From positions 10,044,001 through 10,108,000 of the forward strand of contig NC_090128.1 in the NCBI RefSeq assembly GCF_040581485.1: a stretch of DNA of 64,000 nt, in the 5' to 3' direction. A model generated the notes under the pieces. That model was not told the DNA's origin. It saw only the letters and a program-made list of their open reading frames with translations, and made no database searches. Position numbers and translations under genes: made by a program. Below, one piece after another: positions 38,601-52,009 of this stretch; the first letter of the stretch is position 1, and the number at the start of each line of letters is the position of its first letter. Source of the DNA: Linepithema humile (Eukaryota > Arthropoda > Insecta > Hymenoptera > Formicidae).

Positions 38601-40967
38601 ATGAACTCTGCTAACGCGCTATGTGGAACGGAGCCCGGCGTGATAAATCGAGACATGCTTGTTTCTTTAGTGATCGATCAGGGACCGAAAAAGGAAGCCG
38701 GCAAGCTGTTTATTCAAGATGGAATTGAATTGGACAAAGTGAAGGAAATCCGCATTCAGTTTCTTAGTAAATAGCAATAATTATATATTTATACTAGCAA
38801 TGTGGATTTCTATTTAATTTATTTTACATATTGCTTTGCAGATATCCTAAATATCAATTATCTTTGGGTGTTGAAAAATCTAGTCAAGTTGACATTGTCT
38901 CACAATGTCATTGAGAGAATTGAAAATCTAGACGAGCTTATTCACTTGAAGGAACTGGACCTCTCGTTTAATCGTATTAAAATTATGGAAAACTTGAACA
39001 ATTTACATCAACTGGAAATCCTACTTTTGTATAGCAATGAAATTTCTATTGTACAAGGCATTGATAATTTAAAGAAATTAATTATTTTAAATATTGGTAA
39101 AAACATGATCAAGGATTGGAAGCATGTATGTATAACTAACTGTTTTTTTCTTACCTTTTTATTATTTATAGTTTTATTGCTACAGGTCACATATTTGCGT
39201 GATCTCAAAATGCTCAGAAGTTTAAACACTTGGGATAATCCCTGTACCGAAATGGATGGATATTTGGATTATCTGTTTGCATTTGTGCCCCAATTACTTT
39301 ATTATCAATACAGAATGATATCTGAAAGTGCACGTCAATCCGCCATCGATAAACATTAGTAATCATTAATTTTAATATAGCGAAAAAAGGAAAGTTTTAA
39401 TATCTTGCTTTAATATTGTTTTATTCTTGTAGTCGTATAATTAGCAATCTCGAGGAAAATGAGGCAAAAGTTCAAGCGGAATTAGCATTACAAAAACAAA
39501 TTGAAAACAAAATAGCATTATTGTCTGCATCGTATGTGGAGTACCTCGATGAAGATTATCTTTTTCAACAAATGTTTTCTCAAGATGAAGGTAGATTTTT
39601 GTCATCTTTCTTACTGCTGTTTATATAAACGTATAATTATCTGAACGTATCATTGTATTAGCTGGCAAGACATTATCCACGATAAACAAGGATACAAAGA
39701 ATGCATTTGAGGATTACAAGAAGTCCTTCTGTACGATATGTTATGAATTGTATGAATATGGCTTACAGGAGCATGATAAAAGAACAGAAGAAATAAGATT
39801 GTTTGAAACTGCTGTTAATGAAGGCAAGGAAAATACACAAAACGAAGCGAGAAAGTAAGAAATAAGATAAGTTCTAAGAATTAAACAGAAGTAAAAAACG
39901 ATAATCTTTAAAACTGTGATACTTATTTTAATTATGATAAATTATGTTGATATTTTATAATTAATATATCATTATATAAATGTAATTATTTTCTTTATTC
40001 TATTTAAGGACTTTAGATGAAGTACTTGAAAGAAAAATCGAAATATTTGGAAATATAAAAAACGTTATGGAAGCTTTAACACAAGAAAAAGAAGAAGAAC
40101 AAAAAGAAGCTGCTGTAACGGATGAGGTCACTGCAAAAGCAAGAGAATTGTTTGATGATTTTAATAATTTATTGTCCAGGGCACGAAACCTATTAATATC
40201 TAAAGAAATTATACTGCACGATCAGATTGAAGTATGTGTGTATGACACTAATTTACAAAAAGTATCGTGGGTAGAATTAATCTAGTAATTCAACTTAGAA
40301 AAGGATGATTTGTCTTTTTCCTTAAAAAGGACATAAACGAAGTCTTCAGGAATAACATGACAGACATGGTCGAGTCGTTCCTAAAAGCCGCTGGAGAATA
40401 TTTCTCTTCATTACGAAACGCACAAACTGAATATAACAACATTATGAAGGAATTGGTTTTATCTTACATAAGCGGTTTTGAGGAGGAGACACCTATGCCA
40501 GCTCATCTTAAGGATCTGTGCGGAGATAACGATATTTTGACCACCACTCTTGCCGCGTCACATAATTTACATTTACAGGCAAGCATTGAAAGATTGAAAA
40601 CTATTAAAATAATTGATAAATAAAATAACTGACAAATGTATATCTATGATAACAGATAATAAACGATCGAGAGGAGCGCATGATAAATCGGCTAAATAAT
40701 TGGCTCAAAGATTACACTAATCAGTTAATTGAGTAAGTATATTTCCGATAAAATTTGATTTATATATTCTGAGATTTATATAGGAAGATTTCATGATCAT
40801 AAAATATTTTACCGCACAGGAATGAAGATAAAAGGAATCGTCAGCAGATATTAGAAATGTCGCATTTCTTTGGATTTCAACAACAAGAATTAAATTCGCT
40901 AGGCATACCGCAACAATTAGATTTGACAGACATTGATCTAGAAGATGTTGCTATATTGGAAGATTAG
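38601..40967 (+). CDS. DRC3: DRC3 (LRRC48), dynein regulatory complex subunit 3
   Basis: DRC3 is a nexin-dynein regulatory complex component of motile axonemes, so in an insect it is expected in sperm. Nine coding exons: 38601-38766, 38842-39125, 39186-39358, 39433-39590, 39662-39854, 40009-40231, 40330-40578, 40656-40732, 40820-40967, giving 556 residues (human 523). Residues about 55-175 are SDS22-like leucine-rich repeats (LVKLTLSHNVIERIENL, HLKELDLSFNRIKIMENL, LEILLLYSNEISIVQGI) capped by an LRR C-terminal region (NPCTEMDGYLDYLFAFVPQL). The rest is mainly coiled coil, ending in an acidic tail. The intron 40579-40655 begins GC, not GT; joining there restores INDREERMINRLNNW, which aligns with the human IDNREDELVTRINSW. 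The start at 38601 is the first ATG and matches the family. It is tail-to-tail with ECI1. Confidence 0.94.
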
Positions 40968-41017
40968 TGATTAACGTGCTAGTATGCCTAACGACGTTTT
41001 GCCTTTCGACGATGTGG

Positions 41018-41038
41018 AATAAATTTCAAGGAAATAAA
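41018..41038 (+). terminator. Polyadenylation signals, DRC3
   Basis: AATAAA occurs at 41018-41023 and again at 41033-41038, 51 and 66 bases after the DRC3 stop. Both lie in the 171-base gap before the ECI1 stop. Confidence 0.65.
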
Positions 41039-41138
41039 CGTAAGTGTCATTTATCAGTGTAAAATATATATTTTGGTATATAAAAATCTTATTTTTTGAA
41101 ATAACAAGAATAAAGGAGTAAGTCTTTTATCAAAATAC

Positions 41139-42358
41139 CTATTTTTGCTTCTGCTTCAAATATTCGATATAAAGTTTAAGTCCAGCTTGGACTTTTGGCA
41201 ATTGTGTGAATTCCACAAATGTGTTCAAATCAGCTTCTTTGTTTTCCTTTAGCCACTGTATTGAGTCGTTTCGTAATGCTAATTTGGTTGCAGCTCTTCC
41301 CGTACCTTCATTGAGAAAGATGTATGATTATTATACAAATATATACAGATTTCTGCCAAATGTAATAATGCAATAATTCTTACTGTCTATATTAGCATAG
41401 GATAAAATATAATTCTTGCACTTTTCAATCGCGTCAGCTTTATCTTTAGCAAGTTCATCCACAAGTCCAAGCTGCAAAGCCTTTTCAGGTTTAAATTGTA
41501 ACCCTCTGAAATGTGACGATTGTAACATGTAAGATATTCTTTATTACATATTTATCATTTTACAATATGTAATTATTTCTTACATATTTTGTATTATTAT
41601 TTATTAATTTTTACATAATTCCTTACCTTAAAAGCGCTAGTTCGGCTTGTCGATAGCCCATCAATGAGATATACATATCTCTAAACCATTTTGGAGCGAC
41701 AATACCCAATTGCGTTTCGTTCAATCCCATGGTATGCTTTCCTTCAACAAAAACTCTGTATTCCGTGGATATTGCCAGCATACATCCTCCGGCAGGACTA
41801 GAACCCTATATAGTAAGGAAAAGTGACGTTTCTGTTATATTATTCTACAAATATATTGTGCATATGCGTGTGTGCAATAATACTTAAAAAATATCTGTAC
41901 ATTAATAGCAGTTGCTGTTGGAATATTTAGACTGTAAAGAGTTAGCCAAGTATCTTGCAATGTCTGCCAAAAATTGACCATCCTCTGTTTATCAGTATTA
42001 TACATTTCCATGATATCCAATCCCGCTGAGAATACAGTTGGTAAGGACGATGTGAGTATAATGCCCTTGCTGCGATTGTTTTGAGCTTCTGACAGAGATG
42101 TTTTCAATGCGCTTAACAGTTCTGTGTTCAAACTATTGACAGGTGCTCTTGCCATGGATATAATGTCAATTCCTGTTCAACAATTGAACTTTATAAAGTA
42201 AAATTAAAGGAAAACCATTATTGAGAACAAGTTGATAAAACAGTGGTGTTATTACCAGTATCATTATCTCGTGTGGTCTCAATCAATTTTGATCCTGTGG
42301 CATAAAATCTCCTGAGGTATGCCTGTCTTCCGGCAAATAAAGTCTTTAAAACTGACAT
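41139..42358 (-). CDS. ECI1: ECI1, mitochondrial enoyl-CoA delta isomerase 1
   Basis: The enzyme shifts cis-3 or trans-3 enoyl-CoA to trans-2 enoyl-CoA so that unsaturated fatty acids can enter beta-oxidation. Five coding exons, 42256-42358, 41901-42172, 41627-41805, 41384-41505 and 41139-41305, give 280 residues (human 302). The N-terminus is basic and hydroxylated with no acid for 20 residues (VLKTLFAGRQAYLRRFYATG), as expected for a mitochondrial presequence. Crotonase features follow: oxyanion-hole segments FSAGLD and NGSSPAGGC, and the catalytic Glu in MGLNETQLGI, the isomerase rather than hydratase pattern. The C-terminus is amphipathic helix rich in Lys and Gln. The last junction (41384|41305) gives STGRAATK and is in frame. 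The gene is head-to-head with CARMIL. Confidence 0.94.
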
Positions 42359-43107
42359 GTTGTGATAAAGTTTCAGTCTTGTTAGTAGCAAGAATTGAAG
42401 AATGCTGTTAACGTCACCAAATGAATCCTACGACTGCTGAGGCGAGCAAAATTAATATATGTTTTCTATGTATTGAATGACTTTGCATATACATATATCT
42501 TGATTGTAAAAAAAAAACATAAATATGTGACGTGTCAAAACGGATTAAAGATAATCGAAGAGCACTGACATTATCGACTGTCTTAGATTATTTGGTATAA
42601 ATATAACGTATTATTTAACGTAACGTGTGCAATCTATAACGCGCTATTAATTTGGCAGTTTACAATTGTCTGTGGAACGATGATATCGCTTATTTTCGCA
42701 AAACTATTTCTGTGCGTTATCGTCCGTGCGTTTACAAGGTCAATCTGATTAACTGTTTCTCAATTTGCCCGCGACGTTACCCGGGAGGGCGTAACTGTGC
42801 GCGAGGAATTTTTTCAGCCAGCGATCCTCACGCGAACATCTCGCCGGTGTCCGGATTTTCTAATCGCGGCCATCGTCGCCGCCTGCCATCGCCGCTGATC
42901 ATCGGTGACCGTCGTCAGGCCAATCGCGGACAGGTGCCAACATGGCTGCTACTATACTGGCTGCTCGTCCTCTCGTGACATCGCCCTTTGTCTCGACGGC
43001 GCTCTTCTAATCGACGACGAGTGAGGAGCATCCCATAATCGGCGGATCGAGAGAGAGACACTTTAGATGGAACGGCGAACTTCAATGGAACACTTCAGCT
43101 AGCAAAA
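42359..43107. promoter_or_regulatory. Divergent upstream region between ECI1 and CARMIL
   Basis: This 749-base interval lies between opposite start codons and is AT-rich on the ECI1 side and more GC-rich (about 42.7-43.0 kb) on the CARMIL side, where the CARMIL 5' leader or promoter is likely. No core motif is certain. A 108-codon frame at 42652-42978 is treated as composition-driven. Confidence 0.45.
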
Positions 43108-46100
43108 ATGTCAACTCGGTCGCAGCTCACGAAGGATTTAAACGGTTCGTCTCCAGCCTCGTATAGTGTTTACGTTCTCGTGTAGATCGAGCGAACTGTC
43201 ATTCTCTGTACCCTTCGTCAAACAATCTCGTTTTCATCGATTACCATGCATTTTGTGCTATCTTGCATACTGCATTTCCGCGAGTTTCACTATTAATTAG
43301 CTTGTCATTGTGTTCTCTACGGTGAAAAATAGAAAGCAAGATGTGCAATTTTTGTGCTATTTCTCATTTAGCATTGTATCCCGCGTAAGATACGACTGTG
43401 TGAATTATTCATTACTTGCAGAATCGGTGAAAGCGCTACTTGGCAAGCATGTGAAAATACTATTGAAAAACGTGGTGAAATTAGAAACGAAGCAGGATAA
43501 GCTGGAGAATCGTGTTCTCGTGAGTAATTTCTTTCTCTGTCTCTCTCATCTCCATGATGATTAATAACATTTATATTAAGCTGAATTGATTTTTTTCCAT
43601 TTAAGGTATTTTCGCCATGTCGCCTCTTTCTTTTATCGGCAAAAGTGCCCACAAGAGTAAGTCCAGCTTGTTTGTATTTTTTTTTTCTCATTTATCGCAA
43701 CACAGTGTTAATTTTATTCTTTTATAGATCGACTGCCATTTTCATTACCTAGAAATAACGGCCATAGAGTCAAGACGAGCGAATCAGCTATGTTTGACTG
43801 TCGGAGAACGATTTTACAACTTTACCACAACCGGCGTAGGCGCAGACACTACAGAAGTGGACGCTATGATAGAGGCCTTACACACGGCGATTCGAAATAT
43901 CTTTCCCACAGTACCCTTAAAGTATGTTTTGCTTACTTTAGTTAAGCAATCGTTCTCATTCATGAGTTTGCCGATTACGAATTTTGAAATGTTGCTTCCA
44001 GTTACATTATACGAAAAATAGAGGTGATACCAGCTAGCAGATTGCAAACTATACGAGGCAGCGAGTTAGCTAGAAGCACAGAGGCCACAAGACACACTGG
44101 GCCATGCGGTGGTTTTTCTACTCAGTATGCGTGCATGTGCGATTTGCACAGTGTGCCGTACAGAGAAGAAGTGGCTTGGGTGAGACATTGCTTGAGTTCG
44201 CATCGCTGATAACAAAATTATCTGCTAGTAAAATCTTATTCAAAGAGATACAAATTTTCAGGATGTCGACACGATATACCTTTCGCACGACACGAGAGAA
44301 CTGAATTTGAGAGACTTTGATCATTTAGATCAGAAGGATCTGGTGCCAATTATCTCGGCCTTGGAATACAATACTTGGTTTACAAAATTAAGGGCGTCCC
44401 ACCTCAAGTTGAGCCACGAGCCACTAGAGAGATTGTTACATGTTATGCGAAGGTCTTTATCTATTCAAGAACTCTATTTGGATAATCTCGGAATTAAATG
44501 GTAATAACTTGGGCTTTGTCACGAATAAAAATGTATTTCAATGCACATTTATAATGTACGAATATTTGGTTTTAAAGGGATTTCGCTCACAAGCTGTCGT
44601 TAGCTTTAATTTCTAATGCTAACACAATGCTGCAAACGATAGATCTGTCGCACAATATGATCGAGGACAAAGGTATATTAATTGATTTCAATGATTTATA
44701 TTGCATCGTATTTGTAATTTGAAATCTTCATCTGCACTGCACCCATTAAACCAATCTTAATTTTCCAGTTGTTAGCCATAATTTCAAAAGTATCCTCAAC
44801 AGATTTTCTTTATATTTTTTGTAGGAGCCTCTAGTTTGTGTGGGATAATAGCCAAGCTAATGCAAGGTGTGCCAATAACCATATATTTTTATTATCCCTA
44901 ATAATTATACTAATATTTGTGATACGCCTTTACACATAATATAGTATTTTCTTTTCTTTCAAAATACGCACTTTTGTTTTACATTTTTTTTAAAGACTTT
45001 TTTAAGACTTTTTTTAGACTTTTAGTATTTATACTTTCATTTTGAATAATACAATATTCCAGACAATTGTTCTTCGTAATTATCGCGTTAATATACAAAT
45101 AATATTATAACATATGCGATTGAAATAGTAATTTCTAGCTGTAATCATGCGTTTATTATTATTAATGTGGTATTTGAAGTCTGTGATGTATTTTCAAGGT
45201 GGTACACATCTGAGCGGTCCTATTGGCAAGTTACCTAAAGGTTTACAAAAATTGAACTTGGCTCATTGCGGGTTAACCGGGAAAGGTGTAGGCCAAATAG
45301 CGCATGCCCTAAGCTTGAACAGAAGCATGCCAACTAGTTTGCGATATCTGAATCTCTCAGAGAATACCTTAAAAGACGATGTCAATGTAAGTTTGCAAAG
45401 AATCGCAAATTGTTCTGTTTGCTTTGATAAATCGTGGGGGTTCTGATTGCAACTAAAATCCTAATATATTCTGTAATTGCAGAATTTGTGCAATTTCTTG
45501 GCGCAACCTAATAGTTTAACACATCTAGATCTTAGTGGTACGGAGACTACTTTAGAATGTGTAAGTACTTTAGAATTTATAATCTTACAACTTTGTACGC
45601 GGTGATTGTTTATATTGTCCCTTACTCTCTTTTTTTTTTGTCTCAGTTATTCGGTGCGTTATTACGAGGTTGTGCAACTAATCTAGTCCACCTGAACGTT
45701 GCCCGGAATTCTTTTTCGAGCAAGAAGACCAAAGAGATACCTCCGAGTTTTAAGCAATTCTTCACGGCGACTCTCTCATTGAAGTACTTAAATATATCTT
45801 CCTGCAAATTACCGTTGGAGGCATTAAAACACCTGTTACTCGGTCTGGCGTGCAACGAAAGTACAGTTGGCCTAGAGCTTGACATGAGCGGAAACAATTT
45901 GGGCTCTATGGGCGCTCATGTTTTGGAGTCATGTATTCACGGAGTTCGATGTATAGCGTCGCTGGATATATCGGATAGCAGTAAGCACAATTACTTATCA
46001 GTGATCGAAAGAGATTTGCAGAACCTTTTCGAGGCCCTTTATTTTAACAATCTTCTACAATCTGAAATTAGAATTATGATTATCTAAAATTATAACTAAT

Positions 46101-49100
46101 TGAAAGAAATATAAAGGTGATTTCGTTTATTCCACTATTTATGCTTTACATTTTCTGTTTCTTTTGCAGATATGGACGTCGATTTGGCGCAAGTTATAAC
46201 GGCTGTCGGTAAAAACAAATCGATAAAACAGCTGTATATGGGTCGCAATACCGCCAGTATGAAGAGCAAGCACATAGCCGTCGTGATGGACGCTCTAGTG
46301 CAAATGCTCCAGGAGGACGACTGTGTTCTCCAAGCGTTGCACTTGCCCGACTCTCGATTGAAGGGTGATCTCTACAATTTGATCAACGCTCTCGGCAGCA
46401 ACACGTGTCTTCATACTCTGGATATCAGTGGTAACCAAATAGGGGATCCTGGCGCGAGATTGATGGCGAAAGCGCTGCAGATCAATAATCATTTACGGAC
46501 TATTATATATGATAAGAACAACATCACGCTGCAAGGTTACGCAGATATCGTTCACGCTCTAGAAAAGTACGTACACGTGCAAATTCGACATACGTATTCA
46601 AGTAAAGGAAGAATTTTAGCATGTGTAACAAATGTATTTTTGCAGGAATTGTAGTGTGCGGCATATGCCGTTCCCGATTTACGATCTGCAACCGTGCATG
46701 AAAACTTCAGCGGAGAAAACGGAGCAGTTAGCCAAGAGGATCCAGGATCTGCTGCAGAGAAACGTCACGCCGTGCAAGTACAGTCACGGGCAAGCGTTCA
46801 GGTTGCAGCAGGGATTCTTATTGAGCTCCACGCAGCAAATGGTCGACAGACTCGTCGTTCAGACTCAGGACACCATCAAGACACTCGCGGCGGAGAGTTG
46901 CGACGCCAATAACGACATTAATTACGCAACTGGGCTTATACAAGATGCGGATAATTCTAAACAGGTACAATAACATTCAAAGATTAGCTATTTTTAGGTT
47001 TTTTTCTAGAATTGTTTTTATGTTACGATTGAAAGTATATTTGAAGTTAACTAAAACCTTGTATTCTTCAGCTATTGCCAAGATTACACGAGGTGCTTCA
47101 AAGACGGGATGAGAACAATCCAGTTGAACTCAAGTTGCACGATATGGCGAGTGAAATTCATAAAGTCGTGACAGTATATTTACAGGTATATATTTTTTGA
47201 TATATAAAATAGATATATCTGTATAAGAATCATGTAACACGAAATTGCAATGATTCGCAGGATTCTTTGGATGCAATGTTGAAGTGTGCGAATGAGCAAT
47301 GCCCCACTATTCTTTCGCAAACAGTGATCAGAGGCGATGAGAGCGAACCGATCGCAATACAGGACGATCTCCGCAATACGTGCAAAGAGAGAAACCAAAT
47401 CAACAATGAATTCATACACACCACCATTACTGAGCAAGCTGGCGCAGATATCATTAACAGAGTCAAGTGAGTGCTTCATCATAACGCTCAATGCTTAGTT
47501 TGTCGACGAGTCGCTTTTATAGACTAATATTTTTTCTTCTTAAATTAGTGAGCTTAACTTAGCGGTTGCGGCGCATATATCTGATAGAATTACGGATGAG
47601 GTAATCGAATCGTTGTCAAGAAGTTATAAGACTCTGGTGAGTTGGAAATTTTTTTATATACTATGTGTTATGAAAAACGTATCGTCGGTCTGAAAGAAAC
47701 ATTCATCAACTAACAGTTAGTAAATTAAAAAACTGATCAAAAGATTAAGTTTTTAAACTTTAATCAATACGATATATTCCTTAATTCACCGATTTACACG
47801 TCTTCACTTTGAGTAAAGTTTGAAATTTACACGCGAATTATTTATTATTACTTTTTCTTAAAATCAACTTTTATAAGAATGCAGCGCTGATGTAAGAAAA
47901 TATTTTCAGATTGGTGATTGCGATAGCCGAACGAGAAGTAGTACGCCAGATGTCTTACGACCTAGTGCCGGCTCAATGAGTAGCGGAAGTGTAATAGGCG
48001 TGACTAGTGCGAGCGGGTTGACTCTACCTCCTGGTAGAGCCAGCCTCGTGTCCGAGGAGGACTGCCCGCCGGAAACATGTTCTCTGGTGAATTCCATTGG
48101 TCCATGTGTCAACGATCAATCACCAATGGTAAGAGTTTCGAGTCCGTTAACTTTTTAACAAGCAAATTTTGTATGAATTGTAGACTTTGAGTATATATTT
48201 TTCTATACAAACGCCCATCTGCTAATAAAATTGCTATTATTTTTGCTCGTTGATAATTAGTAGATGAGATGTTAATATATCATACATTGCTTCATAAGCA
48301 GCTAAATCATATATTATCTTCATTTACATGCTTACATAGAAATTGGATTATCTTAATCTGGTAGGTATTGTGCACTTCGGTAACAGAATATAATTCATTA
48401 TCCTGTACAAACATTATGGAATGTAATATCTCGCTCTTGTTCTCATTTAGGCGACGCCACATTTGTCGAACAAGCGTAAAAGTCTGCACGGGAGAAAATT
48501 GAGACCTAAATCCGTGGTGGATTCGGTGGAGGGGCTGTCCGCCGACGATATTCCGGATCTCTTGCCATCATTGCCGAAAAGTCAGGCGGAAGGTTCGTAT
48601 TAATTATCCCTCTTATAGATTCGTCACGTTACAACATGTGAATTGTTCCGCAGCTATTTCGGAAACCGAGCATTCGCTGACAGAGTCGTTAGACTCCGTC
48701 TCGGAGTTGCCCAATACCGTCGGCCAGCAGTTGCAACATCTGGTGAAGTCCAGGCCGCGCAGAACGAAAACAAGGGCTCCCACGAGACCGATGCTGAGAC
48801 CGGATCAACCGATCGATGGTCTCGCCCTGGGCGAAGGCCTAGATGTATTTTTCCGACCTACTACACCGACTACACCACTGATTTCGCCTACAAGCGATGA
48901 TAGGTAAGTGTGTGTATATAAGACCGCTCTTTTATATTTTTGTATAGATCACAAAATTCTTAATCTGTGTCCACCTTTTAATTTATACAGCTCTCTGCAT
49001 ACTTTTCCGACGGATGGCAGTCCTAATCTGTCACTGACGAGTCATAAGAGCATTCCACCCGACGTGGAGAAAAAGCACAGCTGCAACTCGCCGATGCTGA

Positions 49101-51070
49101 AGACGCTTTTGGAACCCACGCCACGTTCGCGGTCCAGCGATAATCTAGAAAAATTCTCCCCTCTTGTCGGCAGAAGATCTCAAGGCGATTCTCCGTTGAC
49201 CGCGTCACCGCTCGCTCGGCGAAATACGACGGACAGTGCTCAAACCCACGAGAGATCCAAGAGCGAAACGAAGGAGAGTTGCAATAGCGCCGCTACAAAT
49301 GACGCGAGCGATGATTCCAAGCGCAGCACGCTAACAAATCTATCCGCCATGAGTCCCCGTGGCTCGCGCGACATTGACGACTGTTTCGGAGCGAGCACGT
49401 CGGACAAGGATCAGGAGAATCGAAAAAATGTCATGAAGAAATCTACAACCGACACGGAGAAGTCGTCCGTCAAATTACGATCGACCGGTCACGAACTGAG
49501 AAGTCCTATAAACGGCAGCGGCGGCAGCGGCACCAAAAGTGCAACCGATTCGGCCAAGTCTCCCGTGTTAAAACCGTTGACGAAAAGTAGCGGATCTATG
49601 AACGACGGGAAAAGCAACGGCGCACTTATGAAAAACAAGCCCACCCCGCCGGCAACAGCGCCTAAACCGCGACCGTGGAGCATGGCCACCGATCGGAAAT
49701 CTGGTAAGGCATTTTTGCACTCGATTCGTGATTTGAATTGTTAAAACCGAGACGCAGATTTGACTCTTTAATGGACAATTGATGGCGTATAATTAATTAT
49801 AGAAAATTTGTGGAACACAAAATACATAAAGAAACATAATAATTAAGAACAATGAAACATATAAAGAATTTCCATATTTGATATAGAAAATTATCAGTAT
49901 AATCCATTATTTATATAAGAATCAATCTAATACATTTCAAAGCAAAAAAAATATGATCTCGAGATAGATAAGAATCTTACTTGATCTTACTTGATTACTT
50001 TTGACCTTAATTCTACTTAACTGCTATTAATTAGAATTAATTATTATTTAATCTTACAGGAGAATTCAGTCTATTAAGCGACGGCTCTAGTCCGAACACT
50101 TCGGCCGGCAATACGCCCGATTCCGGTGACGCTCTCGACGAGTCGACCGACAGCGGCGTCAGTGGTCCGGCTTCCTTGCCGCCGACGTTATCGGCTAGCA
50201 GCACCGCGAGCTCGTTGAGCAACACGAGCGTCGAAAAGAGATCTGTAAGAGAATTAGCAGCGAGCTTGAACAAGAGCAAAGCAGACAGGAAGGAGAACGG
50301 TAAATACTGATTAATCAATAGGCTTGTTTGTAACGCATGGTTAATTTTTTAATGACAACGTACATTTGTGGATCCCATGCATTATCGGTACGCGCATCCT
50401 TACGCTCCTTAGTGTAGCGCTAAAACACGCATGTAAATCCTTCAATGTACATGCATCGCCTGTTACCTATTATTTTAGAACATACCGCACCTGCAGCATG
50501 GCGGTCGCTGCTTCAACGTTCTGTCGATCGAGCAGATGCCAAGGTATTTTATGTATATTTTTACTTATTTTTTCCCCTCCTTTGAATGCTCAGGAATCCT
50601 ATTGTTGTAATAATCATTTTAACAACTGTTTATAACATTTATTTTTGCACCTTCTGAGATGGAAATGTAATTAATTTAATTAACGAGCAATAAGATAAAT
50701 AATTGCACATTGTAATTATTGAGTAATTAGCGATTAATGAATAGAAATTAATTATATTTGTTATTATATTATTAATCACTAAAATAATCACAAACATAAA
50801 TTACTGTTCAACACTAAACACTTTATATGCTTCTTAAAAATGTCGTATGTTATTTTATAATTATTCTCGCTTAACATATGCTGAATAATCAATTTTAACA
50901 CATGACTTACACTTTGTTAGGATTACATATAACAAATAATGCTGACGTTGCAGGTAACGGAAGTACCGAAAATGGTTGAGGAGACTCGTCTCAGCTTTAA
51001 ACTTCGTCGCACGTCATTTTTGCGCGATTCCAATTTCAATTACAACAACAACGACGTGGTTGACGTTTGA
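43108..51070 (+). CDS. CARMIL: CARMIL, capping protein, Arp2/3 and myosin-I linker
   Basis: CARMIL binds and weakens actin capping protein at membranes, promoting actin assembly. Twenty-three coding exons: 43108-43144, 43422-43519, 43606-43656, 43728-43921, 44002-44179, 44262-44500, 44578-44672, 44825-44866, 45199-45386, 45483-45560, 45647-45980, 46170-46566, 46646-46964, 47072-47185, 47261-47466, 47549-47636, 47910-48128, 48451-48592, 48654-48903, 48991-49703, 50060-50299, 50479-50543, 50954-51070. All joins are in phase, giving 1467 residues. Domains: a non-canonical PH domain (about 1-125), a linker with GPCGGFSTQYACMCD and WDVDTIYLSHDTRELNL, about sixteen LRRs (about 185-640), a helical homodimerisation region, then a Ser/Pro-rich tail. 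The capping-protein interaction motif lies near residues 1033-1049 (LQHLVKSRPRRTKTR, 48731 onward). Two introns use a weak donor GTTCGT (after 43144 and after 48592). The extreme N-terminal exon is the least certain. The C-terminal proline-rich part is where spliced forms are likely. Confidence 0.94.
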
Positions 51071-52009
51071 TCGCGCGCTCGAACAGATGGTCGAACAGCG
51101 TTGCGCCAGGCGTCAGAAAAGAATGATCGTATCTTCCGTATGCTGATGCCGATGATCTGGCACACGAGGTAACAGTACTTTACGCGTCTTCGTGCCATAG
51201 GAAGTCTTTATTATGTATATAAATATATATATCGATACCGGTTTTAACATTAGAGACAGGGTACTGAAAGTTTTTACAGCAACTAAAAGTACTAATCTGT
51301 TGTTGAGGTGGCATTAGAGAGTCTTATACTAGTTTTATATGAGGTTGCGTTTTTTTTTACGCGCTATACTGTATTTCGACTTAGCCGCGTACTCACGTAT
51401 TACCCACATATTTATTGTACCTCTTACGTAACTTACTAAAACCAATTGTTTTTAACCGCGCGTTGACTTTCCATTAAGATATCGATACTTCCAGTGAAAC
51501 TAAGTCTCATTTCTCATTCCGTCGAATCTTCAGAGAGCAATGCGTTACTTTGTTACGTGAGGATATTAGCGAAAGTGTGTTCATTCTTTGTAAAAGATAC
51601 GTTTTAATGTGTGTACATATTTTTATATATATATATATTGTTTGTCTATGCATTTTAACCGCGAGAATGTCTAGAATAGAGACAAGTCACATCACAGTTC
51701 TAGCCAGATAGATTAATCAGTTTCATCTTGGAGAGAATTTTATGGAGCAAAGACAGCTGAAATAGCATAACACGTTGTGTAAAAAGGCGTAGGTGTCTTC
51801 CAAGATCGTATAAGAAACTGCAATGATATTTCCTGCACGTGTGTTCTTTGCTGCAGTAGAATGTCCATTTTGACTTAAATATTTTGACTTTTTCGTCAAG
51901 CACATGCGGCACGTGTTTTTAATCTGTGATTAATTTGTAGAAATGTTTACGCGAGATTCAATCTAATCAAAGTTTCTCTCACAATAAATATTTTGCCATC
52001 TATCTAAAA

